Assembly: GCA_025057575.1 (NCBI GenBank)
Contig: JANXBO010000005.1
Location: 1 to 64,000, forward strand
Length of the DNA: 64,000 nucleotides
Direction of reading: 5' to 3'
DNA from: Candidatus Caldisaccharidevorator malaysiensis
GTDB lineage: Bacteria; Armatimonadota; Fervidibacteria; Fervidibacterales; Fervidibacteraceae
Positions 8,995-17,741 of this stretch are shown in pieces. Both the position numbers and the translations under genes were made by a program. Numbering within the stretch: position 1 is the stretch's first letter; each line of letters opens with the position of its first letter. The notes beneath the pieces were generated by a model. That model did no database searches. It saw only the letters and a list, made by a program, of their open reading frames with translations, and had not been told where the DNA came from.

Positions 8995-10329
8995 CTACCG
9001 ACCGGAAATTTTGTTTTCCCAGAGGCGGCGAATCTTGTCAGAGACAATGGGAACAGGAAACCGATCCAGGACAGGTTGCAGAAAACCATCAACGACGATC
9101 TTTTCGGCAAGCCTCTTGGGCAGACCCCGGGACATCAGGTAAAAGAGTTGCAGTTCGTCCAGCCGGCTGATGGTGGCTCCGTGGGTGCAGCGCACCTCAT
9201 TGGCTTGAATTTCCAAGAGGGGCATTGAGTCAGCACGGGCATTGGAACTGAGGAGAAGGTTCCTGTTGGCTTGGTAGGCGTCGGTTCCTTGTGCTTTGGG
9301 ATGAACCCGAATCATTCCCCTGTAGACCGACGAGGACCTGTCTAAGAGAACGACCTTGAACAGGAGATCGCTTTTACAGTTCTCCTTAACGTGCTCCTGA
9401 AGGGTGTGATGCTCAATGTGCTGGTTCTGATCGGCGATGGTGAGGGAGAGCATATCCGTGCTGGCGCCTCTGCCGGCAAGTTGGCTATGGACGTCCAGTC
9501 GTTTCATCCGAGCGCCAAAGTTTGCGAGGGACCATTTTAGGTAGGCGTCCTGATCCAGTCGTCCTCTTAGGAACTGGAAGTCATAAAGGCTCTTGGACCA
9601 TTCCTCCAGGCAAAGGATATTCACCGCAGCGCCGGGTTCGGCGTAAAGTTCCAGACCGGAACTATGCAGACCGGACGGAAGATTCTCTGGGCTGGCGTAG
9701 TGGAGCACCACGGTGACCTGGCTGTCTCGTCGGGCGATGACCAGGATGTGGTCAAAGAGAGCCGCCCCCGGCTCATCAAGCCAGAAAAACAGATGGAGTG
9801 GCTTTTCCAAGACAAGTTTGGGTGGGATGACCACCACGACCCCGGCATTCATCAGAGCAGCGTGAGCGGCGACGAACTTGGAAGTGTCGGGACGAATTAA
9901 GGCGTGCAGATGGGATTGCCAGACGATGTCGGTCGGCTGATCCGTCGTCAGTTCGTCCATCAAAACACCCTTGGCGCGCGCCGCTTCGGAGAGATAGGAG
10001 AAGACCCGTCGGGGTCCGTGGAATACCATCAGACCGGCCCACTGATCGGCATCAGCAGGTCGGAGTTGGCTCTGGATAGGGTCGGGCAGTTGCTGGACAG
10101 AAGAGACGACCGTGTAAGGGGGTGGGGTCGCTAAGTGGTAATCTTCCCACCGAAAGCCTCTCAGGTCAAATCGGCGCCAGTCTTCTTCCTTAGTGGACGG
10201 TAAAGGGAGACGAAGAAAAGTTTCCCAGGCTTGCTGACGCAGTTCAGTGAGCCAGGCAGGCTCACCATCCTTCAGCACCTGAGGGCTCAGCCGATCGTTA
10301 ATCGTCAGTTTCTGATCAACAGTTGACAT
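8995..10329 (-). CDS. sufD: Fe-S cluster assembly scaffold protein SufD
   Basis: 444 residues with the SufB/SufD beta-helix core. Family landmarks include FVAAHAALMNAGVVVVIPP, ADQNQHIEHHT, DRSSSVYRGMIRVHPKAQ, SNARADSMPLLEIQANEVRCTHGAT (split here by the family's usual variation) and the C-terminal YLMSRGLPKRLAEKIVVDGF. SufD forms the SufBC2D scaffold with SufB and SufC and is needed for iron entry. The ATG at 10329 has GGGAGGAG upstream. It sits 59 bases after sufB in the usual sufC-sufB-sufD order. The weaker metal-ligand set compared with SufB supports D rather than a second B. Confidence 0.93.
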   Translation of the reverse strand: MSTVDQKLTINDRLSPQVLKDGEPAWLTELRQQAWETFLRLPLPSTKEEDWRRFDLRGFRWEDYHLATPPPYTVVSSVQQLPDPIQSQLRPADADQWAGLMVFHGPRRVFSYLSEAARAKGVLMDELTTDQPTDIVWQSHLHALIRPDTSKFVAAHAALMNAGVVVVIPPKLVLEKPLHLFFWLDEPGAALFDHILVIARRDSQVTVVLHYASPENLPSGLHSSGLELYAEPGAAVNILCLEEWSKSLYDFQFLRGRLDQDAYLKWSLANFGARMKRLDVHSQLAGRGASTDMLSLTIADQNQHIEHHTLQEHVKENCKSDLLFKVVLLDRSSSVYRGMIRVHPKAQGTDAYQANRNLLLSSNARADSMPLLEIQANEVRCTHGATISRLDELQLFYLMSRGLPKRLAEKIVVDGFLQPVLDRFPVPIVSDKIRRLWENKISGR

Positions 10330-10388
10330 CCGTGCTCCTCCCTTTATGAAACTGATCGGGTGTCGTGCGGTGGAAGAAAAGTCAGTCG

Positions 10389-11798
10389 TTAGCCGACCGA
10401 TCCTTCCAGTTGCAATTCAATGAGCCGGTTCAGTTCCACCGCATACTCCATCGGCAGTTCCTTAGCGAAGTCCCTGAAGAAGCCGTTGACGATCAACTTA
10501 ATGGCTTCCTCTTCCGAAAGACCCCTACTGGTCAGATAGAACAACTGTTCTTCCCCGATCTTGCTGACGGTCGCCTCGTGAGCGACTTCCACCTGCTCCT
10601 CTTCAATCTCCATCACGGGGTAGGTGTCCGTTCGGGACTCTTCATCAAGAAGAAGAGCGTCGCAGCGCACATTCACCTTGACCCGCTTGCAGTTGGGGTA
10701 GACCTTAACCATTCCTCGGTAAGAGGCTCTCCCGCCCGCCATAGAGATGGACTTGCTGGTCACAATGCTGGTGGTATCGGGAGCGGCGTGAATCATCTTG
10801 GCACCGGCGTCCTGGTGCTGACCAGCGGAGGCGAAGGCGACCGAGAGAACCTCCCCTCTGGCACCCCGACCCAGCATATACACGCACGGATACTTCATCG
10901 TGATCTTGCTTCCCAGGTTGCCGTCTACCCAGATGATGCTGGCGTCCTCGTAGGCGACGCCCCTCTTGGTGACCAAATTGTAGACATTGTGGCTCCAGTT
11001 CTGGATCGTGGTGTAGCGGATGGTGGCGCCCTTCTTAGCGATCAGTTCCACGACGGCGGAGTGGAGGGAATCGGTAGCGTAGATGGGTGCCGTGCAGCCT
11101 TCAATATAGTGGACGAAACTACCCTCTTCGGCGATGATCAGGGTCCTCTCAAACTGACCGACATTTTCAGCATTGATCCGGAAGTAGGCTTGCAAGGGCA
11201 TCTCCACTCGGACGCCCGGGGGAACATAGACGAAACTGCCCCCGCTCCAGACAGCGGTGTTGAGGGCAGCGAACTTGTTGTCCGCTGCTGGGATAACGGT
11301 CCCGAAGTATTCGCGCACGATGTCGGGATACTCTCGGACAGCGGTGTCCGTGTCCACAAAGATGACCCCTTGCTTTGCCAAATCTTCTCGGATCTTGTGG
11401 TAGACGACCTCGCTGTCATACTGGGCACCCAATCCCGCTAAGAACCGCCTCTCGGCTTCGGGGATGCCCAGTTTGTCGTAAGTGCGCTTGATGTATTCGG
11501 GAACGTCGTCCCAGGATTGGACCTTCCTTCTGGTCGGCGAGGCGTAGTAGGTGATTTCGTCAAAGTTGATGTCCGAAAGGTCCGCTCCCCATCGGGGCAG
11601 GGGCTTTCTCAAAAAGATCTCCAGAGCCTGCAGCCGCTCTTTGCGCATCCAGTCGGGCTCTCCCTTGTAGTGGGAGATGGCTTCCACTACTTCCCGGGAA
11701 AGCCCCTTGGGGACGACGAAATCATACTTAGCATCTTCGTCCCGAAAGCCGTATCGGTAAACCGCTAACTGTTTCAGTTGCTCGTCCTGGCTGATCAT
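10389..11798 (-). CDS. sufB: Fe-S cluster assembly scaffold protein SufB
   Basis: 469 residues, standard SufB length. It carries [17 protein letters not shown], the SufB-specific [25 protein letters not shown], the [17 protein letters not shown] segment, and [32 protein letters not shown] near the C-terminus. SufB is the main scaffold on which the cluster is built in the SufBC2D complex. The ATG at 11798 follows AGGAGGTCATCAG, a strong site. It lies 27 bases after sufC. Assignment is certain. Confidence 0.97.
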   Translation of the reverse strand: MISQDEQLKQLAVYRYGFRDEDAKYDFVVPKGLSREVVEAISHYKGEPDWMRKERLQALEIFLRKPLPRWGADLSDINFDEITYYASPTRRKVQSWDDVPEYIKRTYDKLGIPEAERRFLAGLGAQYDSEVVYHKIREDLAKQGVIFVDTDTAVREYPDIVREYFGTVIPAADNKFAALNTAVWSGGSFVYVPPGVRVEMPLQAYFRINAENVGQFERTLIIAEEGSFVHYIEGCTAPIYATDSLHSAVVELIAKKGATIRYTTIQNWSHNVYNLVTKRGVAYEDASIIWVDGNLGSKITMKYPCVYMLGRGARGEVLSVAFASAGQHQDAGAKMIHAAPDTTSIVTSKSISMAGGRASYRGMVKVYPNCKRVKVNVRCDALLLDEESRTDTYPVMEIEEEQVEVAHEATVSKIGEEQLFYLTSRGLSEEEAIKLIVNGFFRDFAKELPMEYAVELNRLIELQLEGSVG

Positions 11799-11825
11799 CT
11801 GATGACCTCCTTCTTTGGTCTCCTC

Positions 11826-12629
11826 TCAGTCGGAACCCGACGGTTCCTTGACAAATCCTGCCTGTTCGTGGAGTCTTTTCTCCAGAAAGTCATAGCCCAT
11901 CTCTTCCAGCCTTTCCGCCAGTTCGGGTCCATCGCTGAGGACGACTCTTCCGTCCATCATCACATTGACCCGGTGGAGGGGCTGGATGTATCGGAGAATG
12001 CGCTGGTAGTGGGTGATGATCAAAACACCCATCTTGCCTTGGGACTCAGCGAAAATCCTGTTAACAGCGTTGGCGACGATCCGAACGGCGTCAATGTCCA
12101 GTCCCGAGTCCGTTTCGTCCATCACGACCATCTCGGGCTCCAAGACCGCCATCTGAAGGATCTCGCACCGTTTCTTTTCGCCGCCCGAGAAGCCTTCGTT
12201 CAGGTTTCGGTTGGCAAAACTGGGATCCATATCCAGCAGTTTCAGTTTTTGGACCAGTTGTCGATGGAACCTGCCGACGGGAACTTCTTGACCGGTCCGC
12301 GCCTGATAGGCGATGTGAAGGAAATTGCCCAAGGCGACCCCGGGAATTTCCACGGGGTATTGGAAAGCTAGGAAAAGACCCTTTTTTGCCCGCTCATCGG
12401 GCGAAAGTTCCAGAATGTTTTCCCCCTTCCAAAGGACCTGTCCTTCCAAAACCTCATAGCGGGGATGCCCCATAAGGGTCTGAGCGAGGGTGCTTTTGCC
12501 AGACCCGTTGGGACCCATCAGGGCGTGGATCTCTCCCTTGGGGACGACCAGGTCCACCCCTTTCAAAATCTCTTTGCCGTCCACCGCGACCCTTAAGCCG
12601 CGAATTTCCAAAGCGTCCGTTTGTGCCAT
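11826..12629 (-). CDS. sufC: Fe-S cluster assembly ATPase SufC
   Basis: ABC-type ATPase that drives the SufBC2D scaffold. It has Walker A GPNGSGKS, the Q-loop region FLAFQYPVEIPGV, the SufC signature NEGFSGGEKKRCEILQ, Walker B MVVMDETDSGLDIDA and the switch VLIITHYQRIL. There is no membrane segment, as expected for this cytoplasmic member. The ATG at 12629 overlaps the sufR stop by one base (TGATG) and has AAGGAGGAACG upstream, which I prefer over the TTG three bases earlier. Translational coupling to sufR is likely. Confidence 0.97.
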   Translation of the reverse strand: MAQTDALEIRGLRVAVDGKEILKGVDLVVPKGEIHALMGPNGSGKSTLAQTLMGHPRYEVLEGQVLWKGENILELSPDERAKKGLFLAFQYPVEIPGVALGNFLHIAYQARTGQEVPVGRFHRQLVQKLKLLDMDPSFANRNLNEGFSGGEKKRCEILQMAVLEPEMVVMDETDSGLDIDAVRIVANAVNRIFAESQGKMGVLIITHYQRILRYIQPLHRVNVMMDGRVVLSDGPELAERLEEMGYDFLEKRLHEQAGFVKEPSGSD

Positions 12630-13333
12630 CAACGTTCCTCCTTCTCCCTTTTGGTCGTTTGCTTAGGGATGAAATAAAGACAGCAGTTATCGCCCTTTGC
12701 CTGATGGCAGGGTCGTTCCACAGTTGTGCCAGTCACGAGTTGCAGCATCTCCAATTCTGCCGTGCAGGCTTGGGGATACGCTTTGGCAACCATCTCTATC
12801 GGGCAGTTGTGGAGAATGAGCACATAACCGTCATCCCTCTCCTCAAACTTGACCAAGTAGCCTTCGTGATCCAAATAATCGGCGAGGGCTTTGACCTTTT
12901 CGCTCAAAGGGCATTCGGACCCCAGGAAGGGATCAAAGAGACTTCGGCGGTGCCGACGGAAAAGTTCCAGTAGGTAGTCATCTCCAAAATCGGACCCGAC
13001 ACTTTCCAGGACCAGTTTCGCCAGTTGGTCGTAGCGCCTGGGGAAAAGAGACTCTTGCGCCTTCTGGGTCAGGGAAAAGACCTCTGCCGGTCGTCCTTTC
13101 CTTCCTCTGACCACCTCCGAGGCGACCCAGCCAACCTCTCCCAGGGCTTTCAGGTGGTGATGGACCGCCACTCGGCTGATCCCCAGACACTTTCCAATTT
13201 CCGTTGCCGTTGCCTGTCCTTTTTCCTTCAAGAGTCGCAAGAGACTTTTCCGCGTTGCGGAAAGACCCTCTGCTAACGCACTGTCCAGAGGCTCCCCTGT
13301 TTCCTTCCGATCTTTCACCGGCACAACTGCCAT
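12629..13333 (-). CDS. sufR: SufR-type Fe-S sensing transcriptional repressor of the suf genes
   Basis: 234 residues: an N-terminal DeoR/ArsR-like winged helix (TATEIGKCLGISRVAVHHHL, about 42-61), then a sensor part with cysteines C177, C190, C209 and C217/C218. C177-X12-C190 matches the spacing known for SufR of cyanobacteria, where these residues hold a [4Fe-4S] cluster and the holo-protein represses suf. The gene is the first suf gene and overlaps sufC by one base, the usual place of this regulator. The later spacing (X18, X7) differs slightly from the cyanobacterial form, so exact ligands are inference. Family alternative: a generic ArsR-like regulator, less likely given context. Confidence 0.9.
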   Translation of the reverse strand: MAVVPVKDRKETGEPLDSALAEGLSATRKSLLRLLKEKGQATATEIGKCLGISRVAVHHHLKALGEVGWVASEVVRGRKGRPAEVFSLTQKAQESLFPRRYDQLAKLVLESVGSDFGDDYLLELFRRHRRSLFDPFLGSECPLSEKVKALADYLDHEGYLVKFEERDDGYVLILHNCPIEMVAKAYPQACTAELEMLQLVTGTTVERPCHQAKGDNCCLYFIPKQTTKREKEER

Positions 13334-13370
13334 CGTGGCAAGCCCCCAAATTGGACGGTCGGTTGACTGG

Positions 13371-13391
13371 TGCCCGCCTCACTTGCGGGCA
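13371..13391 (-). other. Hairpin at the Crp/Fnr stop codon, before sufR
   Basis: Perfect 7-base arms TGCCCGC/GCGGGCA around a 7-base loop that contains the stop codon of the Crp/Fnr gene. No T-run follows on the coding strand, so it is not a classical terminator. It could tune read-through from nuoB-crp into suf, protect an mRNA end, or be chance in a GC-rich stretch. Confidence 0.35.
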
Positions 13392-14068
13392 ATTTCCGCT
13401 AACTCCTTCGTGTTGATGACGATAATCTGGCGGCGGTGCTTCCGAATGATGCCCCTCTGTGCCCAGTCGCTGAGGACGCGAACGGTCGTCTCAATAGTCG
13501 TTCCCGCCATCGCCGCCAGTCCATAGCGGGTGAAACTGGGATCCAGGGCAACTCCCTCCTGAGTCCTCTTTCCGAATCGGCTCAGAAGAGCCAGAAGAAG
13601 GGAAGCGAGCCGTCGCTCCACTCCCACAGTGCTCAGCAGGCGAATCGTTTCCTGAGCTTGACGAAGGCGAGCGGCGAGGTCCGTGATGATGTGCTCCGCA
13701 AGGGCGGGTCGGGATCGGAGCGCATAGAGAAGGGCTTCCCGGCTCAACCGATAAGCAACAACATCAGTAAGGGCGGTCGCATCAGTGTCGTAAGGTTCTC
13801 GGTCAAAGACCGGCAGTTCCCCCACCAAATTGCCCCGGGTGCAGACGGCGACGATCGTCTTACCGCCCCCCCGAACAGCCTTGGAGAGGACGACCTTCCC
13901 TTCCTCAATCAGATAGAGCCACTGAGGGGGGTCGCCCTCGTAGAACAAAAACTCCCCTTTCTTGAACGTTTCCCGAACCCCTGAAACGGCTCTCAGCAAG
14001 GGATGGGACAGGGGAGTCTTTTTCTTCTGCTGTGTTTCTTTTGTATCTATGGTCTGGATAGCCGCCAT
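13379..14068 (-). CDS. Crp/Fnr family transcriptional regulator
   Basis: 229 residues. The cyclic-nucleotide-binding beta-barrel spans about 25-140 (GEFLFYEGDPPQWLYLIEEGKVVL, then GNLVGELPVFDREPYDTDATALTD), a long dimer helix follows, and the C-terminal helix-turn-helix lies at about 179-208 (YGLAAMAGTTIETTVRVLSDW). There is no cysteine cluster at the N-terminus as in FNR, and the cAMP-type RS pair of the phosphate cassette is missing, so the ligand is unknown. The ATG has AAAGGAGG upstream. It lies 25 bases after nuoB and 45 before sufR, suggesting cotranscription. A role in controlling the palindrome at 14747-14776 is possible but untested. Confidence 0.9.
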   Translation of the reverse strand: MAAIQTIDTKETQQKKKTPLSHPLLRAVSGVRETFKKGEFLFYEGDPPQWLYLIEEGKVVLSKAVRGGGKTIVAVCTRGNLVGELPVFDREPYDTDATALTDVVAYRLSREALLYALRSRPALAEHIITDLAARLRQAQETIRLLSTVGVERRLASLLLALLSRFGKRTQEGVALDPSFTRYGLAAMAGTTIETTVRVLSDWAQRGIIRKHRRQIIVINTKELAEIARK

Positions 14069-14093
14069 TGGCGATCCTCCTTTCCTTCTGTCG

Positions 14094-14711
14094 TTAAAGC
14101 ACTTCCCTCTTTCGGTGCGCCCCCCAGGGCTCCCTGCGGATCTTTTCCTGAAGTTTCATAATCCCCTCCAAGATTGCTTCGGGTCTGGGAGGGCAGCCGG
14201 CTATGTAGACGTCTACCGGAACGATCCGGTCAACGCCCTGAACGATGGCATAGTTCTGAAAGACCCCACCGCACGAGGCGCAGGTGCCCATTGCAATGAC
14301 CCACTTTGGGTTGGGCATCTGATCGTAGATGCGCTTGAGCGCCGGTGCCATCTTCCAAGAGCAGCGCCCGGCGACGATCATCAGGTCTGCCTGTCTGGGC
14401 GAGCCTCGGAATACCTCAGCGCCAAACCGGGCGATGTCATTTCGGGGACCGACCATCGCCATCATCTCAATTGCGCAACAAGCCAGTCCAAACGATGCCG
14501 GCCAAAGGGAATGGCTCCTCGCCAGATTGATCAAACTACGCACCGGATCCGCCTTCAAGAATTCCTCTAACTTAGCCAGAACAACCGATCGCCCGATCAA
14601 CTGCCTCTCCTCTTCCGTCAGTTCTCCCGTCGCCTCTTGCGGCGGATAAATAGTCAGTTCCCGACCGTCAATCCGAGCCGTCACCGGTTCCCTGCGCTCT
14701 CCTCTTTCCAA
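14094..14711 (-). CDS. nuoB: NADH-quinone oxidoreductase subunit B (orphan NuoB)
   Basis: 205 residues. The four ligands of cluster N2 are intact: C78-C79 ([11 protein letters not shown]), C144 (MGTCASCGG) and C173 (AGCPPRPEA), with exactly the spacing of E. coli NuoB (63, 64, 129, 158). NuoB couples electron transfer to quinone reduction in complex I. No other nuo gene is near; instead it heads a run with a Crp/Fnr regulator and suf. The N-terminal region is about 15 residues longer than in E. coli. The start is TTG at 14711 (AGGTGA upstream), but with the promoter at 14729-14757 its leader would be only about 10 bases, so a GTG at 14684 behind AGAGGAG is an alternative. Confidence 0.93.
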   Translation of the reverse strand: MERGERREPVTARIDGRELTIYPPQEATGELTEEERQLIGRSVVLAKLEEFLKADPVRSLINLARSHSLWPASFGLACCAIEMMAMVGPRNDIARFGAEVFRGSPRQADLMIVAGRCSWKMAPALKRIYDQMPNPKWVIAMGTCASCGGVFQNYAIVQGVDRIVPVDVYIAGCPPRPEAILEGIMKLQEKIRREPWGAHRKREVL

Positions 14712-14728
14712 CTGTCTTCACCTGCCTC

Positions 14729-14757
14729 ATTATGCCATAACGATCGGATTTTGTAAA
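14729..14757 (-). promoter_or_regulatory. Probable sigma-70 promoter of nuoB-crp(-suf)
   Basis: Reading leftward: TTTACA (14757-14752), 17 bases, CATAAT (14734-14729), with TG one base before the -10 hexamer (extended -10). The match is five of six at each hexamer counted against TTGACA/TATAAT. The -35 lies within one arm of the palindrome at 14747-14776. Confidence 0.75.
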
Positions 14758-14776
14758 TAGTTACTTTTACAAAATC
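14747..14776. promoter_or_regulatory. Perfect 11-bp inverted repeat, candidate operator over the nuoB -35
   Basis: GATTTTGTAAA, an 8-base spacer, then TTTACAAAATC. All 11 positions pair. The left arm contains the -35 of the nuoB promoter and the right arm covers the stop codon of the upstream Old Yellow Enzyme gene. The arms are AT-rich and no T-run follows, so an operator fits better than a terminator. The spacing suits a dimeric regulator; the adjacent Crp/Fnr protein is the obvious candidate but this is inference. Confidence 0.6.
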
Positions 14777-16173
14777 TTAACAGCCTTGCCTTTGTGCAGA
14801 TGGTCATAAAGGGCGGCGTAGAGTCGGTCCCTGGGGACGCAGCCGGTGGGGGCCTGACCGAGGGGATGATCTTTTGTCCTCATTAAGGTCGTGCAGAAAC
14901 TAACCGCCAAACAGACCTTTCGGACATCCATCGCACCGGTGTTCAAAAGGTCTTGGGCAAAGTCGGGGTAGGCAAGGGCGCCCCGACCGACCCCCACGAT
15001 GTCTACCCTTTCCCGCCTAAGGTTTGCCTCAGCAGCCATCCAAAGAAACTGCCTCAAGAAACTGTATCCGGTCCCGACTATCAAGGCTTGCGGACCGACG
15101 GCTTTTTTGACCTGTGCCGTCGCTTGGAAATGGCGGGCGACACCGACCAAGGGATGTTCCGGTGCTGGATAACCGTCGTTCGGCGGTCGGTCAAAGGGGC
15201 GACCGATGTGGGGATTGGCATAGGGGTTGCCCATCGTCACATTGACCATCTGGACCCCCAGATCCACCATCTCCTTAATCCACTGAATCGGTTCTGTCAA
15301 GTCCACCTTAAGGGGATCGTTGGGATCGCATCCAAAGCCATAAAGAAAGGGTTGGGGATACTTTTCGGGTCTTCCCGAAGAGTCAAAGGCGGGTCCATCA
15401 AAAACATTAATTCGGCTGGCGAGCAGGATCTGGTCGCCGATCTGATTCCAAATTTCAAGGAAAATTTGCCTTGCCAAGCGGGTTCGGTGGCTCAGGTCCC
15501 CGCCATAGGGACCCGGTCTGGTCTTTGCCGAAAGGAGTTCGCTTAAAAGGTATCGGTGGCACTGTTTGATGTCCACAAAGTCAAATCCGACGGACCAAGC
15601 CAGGCGGGCGGCGTGAAGAAAATCTTTCGTCAAGTCTTCCAGTTCTCCATCGGTCACATAGCGACCCGACCAGCGGGCAGGCAGGCGTCGGTCCAATACG
15701 GGGTCCCCAACGACAGGGCGGGGATCTTGGTAGCAATACCGACCCGAATGGGTTAACTGAAGACCGATCAGAATTCTTTCCTCACCAAATCGTTCCTTAT
15801 GCCGCTGCCGGATCCTTTTCACGAGTCGCTCAAAATCCTTAGCCGTCTGTTCATTGATGCACAACTGGCGGGGATTGGCTCTCCCTTCAAGGGAAACGGC
15901 GGTCGCCTCCACCCAGATTAAGGCACCCCCTCCCGTCGCCAGCCTTTCATAGCGTCTCTCGGTCAATGCCGAAGGTCGTCCATCCGTTGTCCCGTCACAG
16001 CCCTCCATCGGATGGTAGGCAAAGGCGTTCCAAAGTTTTCTCCCCCCAACCGACACCGGTTGGGCAAGTCTCCTGACCTGACTGTCCAAAATGATCTGGT
16101 CGGTGAGACCCAGACGATTGACCTCGTTTGCCAACTGTTCCGCTGACCGATAATGAAAAAAGGGCATCGCCAC
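14767..16173 (-). CDS. Old Yellow Enzyme family NADH:flavin oxidoreductase
   Basis: 468 residues forming the FMN-binding TIM barrel of the OYE family. Family segments: HPMEGCDGTTDGRPSALT at the N-terminus (where classical members have P-M-T/E-G), GLQLTHSGRYCY, and FVDIKQCHRYLLSELLSAKT, where H-x-Y-L corresponds to the H-G-Y-L of the family. It lacks the C-terminal 2,4-dienoyl-CoA-reductase extension and is longer than simple OYEs. Substrate unknown; members reduce activated C=C bonds. GGAGGTGTGGCG precedes the ATG. It is divergent from selA with 143 bases between, and its stop lies in the palindrome that overlaps the nuoB promoter. Confidence 0.87.
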   Translation of the reverse strand: MAMPFFHYRSAEQLANEVNRLGLTDQIILDSQVRRLAQPVSVGGRKLWNAFAYHPMEGCDGTTDGRPSALTERRYERLATGGGALIWVEATAVSLEGRANPRQLCINEQTAKDFERLVKRIRQRHKERFGEERILIGLQLTHSGRYCYQDPRPVVGDPVLDRRLPARWSGRYVTDGELEDLTKDFLHAARLAWSVGFDFVDIKQCHRYLLSELLSAKTRPGPYGGDLSHRTRLARQIFLEIWNQIGDQILLASRINVFDGPAFDSSGRPEKYPQPFLYGFGCDPNDPLKVDLTEPIQWIKEMVDLGVQMVNVTMGNPYANPHIGRPFDRPPNDGYPAPEHPLVGVARHFQATAQVKKAVGPQALIVGTGYSFLRQFLWMAAEANLRRERVDIVGVGRGALAYPDFAQDLLNTGAMDVRKVCLAVSFCTTLMRTKDHPLGQAPTGCVPRDRLYAALYDHLHKGKAVKIL

Positions 16174-16316
16174 ACCTCCAATGAATTGACGAAAAGTTTG
16201 GCTTTCGCATCACCCTTTGGGCGCCCTTCTCATAAAGGATCTTGTTCAAGACCCATCCGTCCTTTCGCTACACTTATCAATAACTGGGCAGAGGGCGTTG
16301 ACGGGACGGACCGAAA

Positions 16317-17741
16317 ATGGAAGGAGAGCAAAAGCCAAGCAAGGCAGAACTACTGAGACGCCTGCCATCGGTTCATCAGGTTTTGGAACGGGTCCGCGGG
16401 GATGATTGGGCGAAGGCGATGCCAGCGGTTTTCTTGCGAGAGGCAGTGCGTCACGCCCTGGAGCGAGCCCGCAGGGCGATTCAGGAAGGCACTATGACAA
16501 CGGCTCCCGATACAGAGGAAGTTTGCCGAACGGCACGGCAACTGTTGCCCCAAGTCCTTCCCCTGATGCCCCGAACGATCAATGCGACGGGGATCATCGT
16601 TCATACGGGTCTGGGGCGATCCCTTCTCTCGCAAAGAGCCCTTGATCGTTTAACAAAGGTTGCGACCAGCGCCTGCGCCCTGGAGATTGATGAAGTAACG
16701 GGAGAGAGAAGTTTTCGGGACATCCGCATTGAAAAACTTCTCACATTTCTGACAGGAGCTGAAGCCGCCACCGTCGTCAATAACAATGCCGCCGCCGTTC
16801 TCTTGATTCTTAACACCCACGCCGAAGACCGAGAGGTGATCGTCTCACGGGGGGAACTGGTGGAGATCGGAGGCGGATTTCGGATTCCGGAGATCCTCAA
16901 AAAGAGCGGGGCTCGGTTAGTGGAGGTCGGAACGACCAACAAGACCCGCCGAAAAGATTACGAGGAAGCGATTACGGAAAGGACTGCTTTGATCTTAAAA
17001 GTTCACAAAAGTAATTTCCGAATCGTTGGATTCAGCGAAGAAGTGCCTCTTGCCGAACTGGTGGATTGTGCCCGTCGCTATCAACTACCGGTCGTTGAGG
17101 ATCTCGGTAGTGGTGCTTTAGTTGATGTCAGTCGGGCAGGCATTGAAAAGGAGCCTCTTGTTCAAGAGAGTGTGAAGCAAGGTGCGGATCTGGTATGTTT
17201 CAGCGGTGACAAGTTGTTGGGGGGACCTCAGGCAGGGATCATTGTCGGAAAGAAGCACCTGATTGAGCCGTTGCGAAAGAATCCCCTTTACCGAGCCTTT
17301 CGGGTGGATAAACTGACCTTAGCCGCCTTAGAAGGGACCTTGCTGGCGTATGCCGATCCTGAGGGGGTGTGGGATGAGGTCCCCACTTTGCGAGCCATCA
17401 TTCGTCCTGCTCAACAGGTTCGCAAACAGTCCGCCCGATTGATCAGGATGCTCTTGAAAGGCGGTCTGCCCAGGTCTCATTTGTCTCTTATTGCCAGTCA
17501 GTCTCAGGTGGGCGGGGGTGCTTTACCCGATCAATTTCTGCCGACCTGGTGTGTGAGAATTCAGCCACCCAACGGTGTCTCGGCTGATGATTTGTCCCGC
17601 CGTTTACGGTGTGGCATTCCATCCGTTATCGGAAGGGTTCAGGATAATGCAGTTCTCCTGGATATGCGGACGGTGCAGCAGCACGAGATGGCGGAACTGG
17701 CGGAAGCGGTGGTTCAGGCTTGGGAATCGGTTTCCAAATAG
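16317..17741 (+). CDS. selA: L-seryl-tRNA(Sec) selenium transferase SelA
   Basis: 474 residues, normal SelA length. The N-terminal tRNA-binding domain (LLRRLPSVHQVLER) is followed by the PLP core: NATGIIVHTGLGRS, VVNNNAAAVLLIL, GGGFRIPEILKKSGARLVEVGTTNKT, and FSGDKLLGGPQAGII with the PLP lysine at 299. SelA converts Ser-tRNA(Sec) to Sec-tRNA(Sec). The N-terminal domain favours true SelA over the shorter SelA-like aminotransferases. No selB, selD or selC is in the window. Its 3' end overlaps the following glycosidase-like gene by 22 bases. Confidence 0.92.
   Translation: MEGEQKPSKAELLRRLPSVHQVLERVRGDDWAKAMPAVFLREAVRHALERARRAIQEGTMTTAPDTEEVCRTARQLLPQVLPLMPRTINATGIIVHTGLGRSLLSQRALDRLTKVATSACALEIDEVTGERSFRDIRIEKLLTFLTGAEAATVVNNNAAAVLLILNTHAEDREVIVSRGELVEIGGGFRIPEILKKSGARLVEVGTTNKTRRKDYEEAITERTALILKVHKSNFRIVGFSEEVPLAELVDCARRYQLPVVEDLGSGALVDVSRAGIEKEPLVQESVKQGADLVCFSGDKLLGGPQAGIIVGKKHLIEPLRKNPLYRAFRVDKLTLAALEGTLLAYADPEGVWDEVPTLRAIIRPAQQVRKQSARLIRMLLKGGLPRSHLSLIASQSQVGGGALPDQFLPTWCVRIQPPNGVSADDLSRRLRCGIPSVIGRVQDNAVLLDMRTVQQHEMAELAEAVVQAWESVSK

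Noticed and set aside
14747-14776. Palindrome read as an intrinsic terminator of the Old Yellow Enzyme gene
   Set aside because: The stem is AT-rich and no T-run follows in the direction of transcription; the overlap with a good -35 favours an operator.
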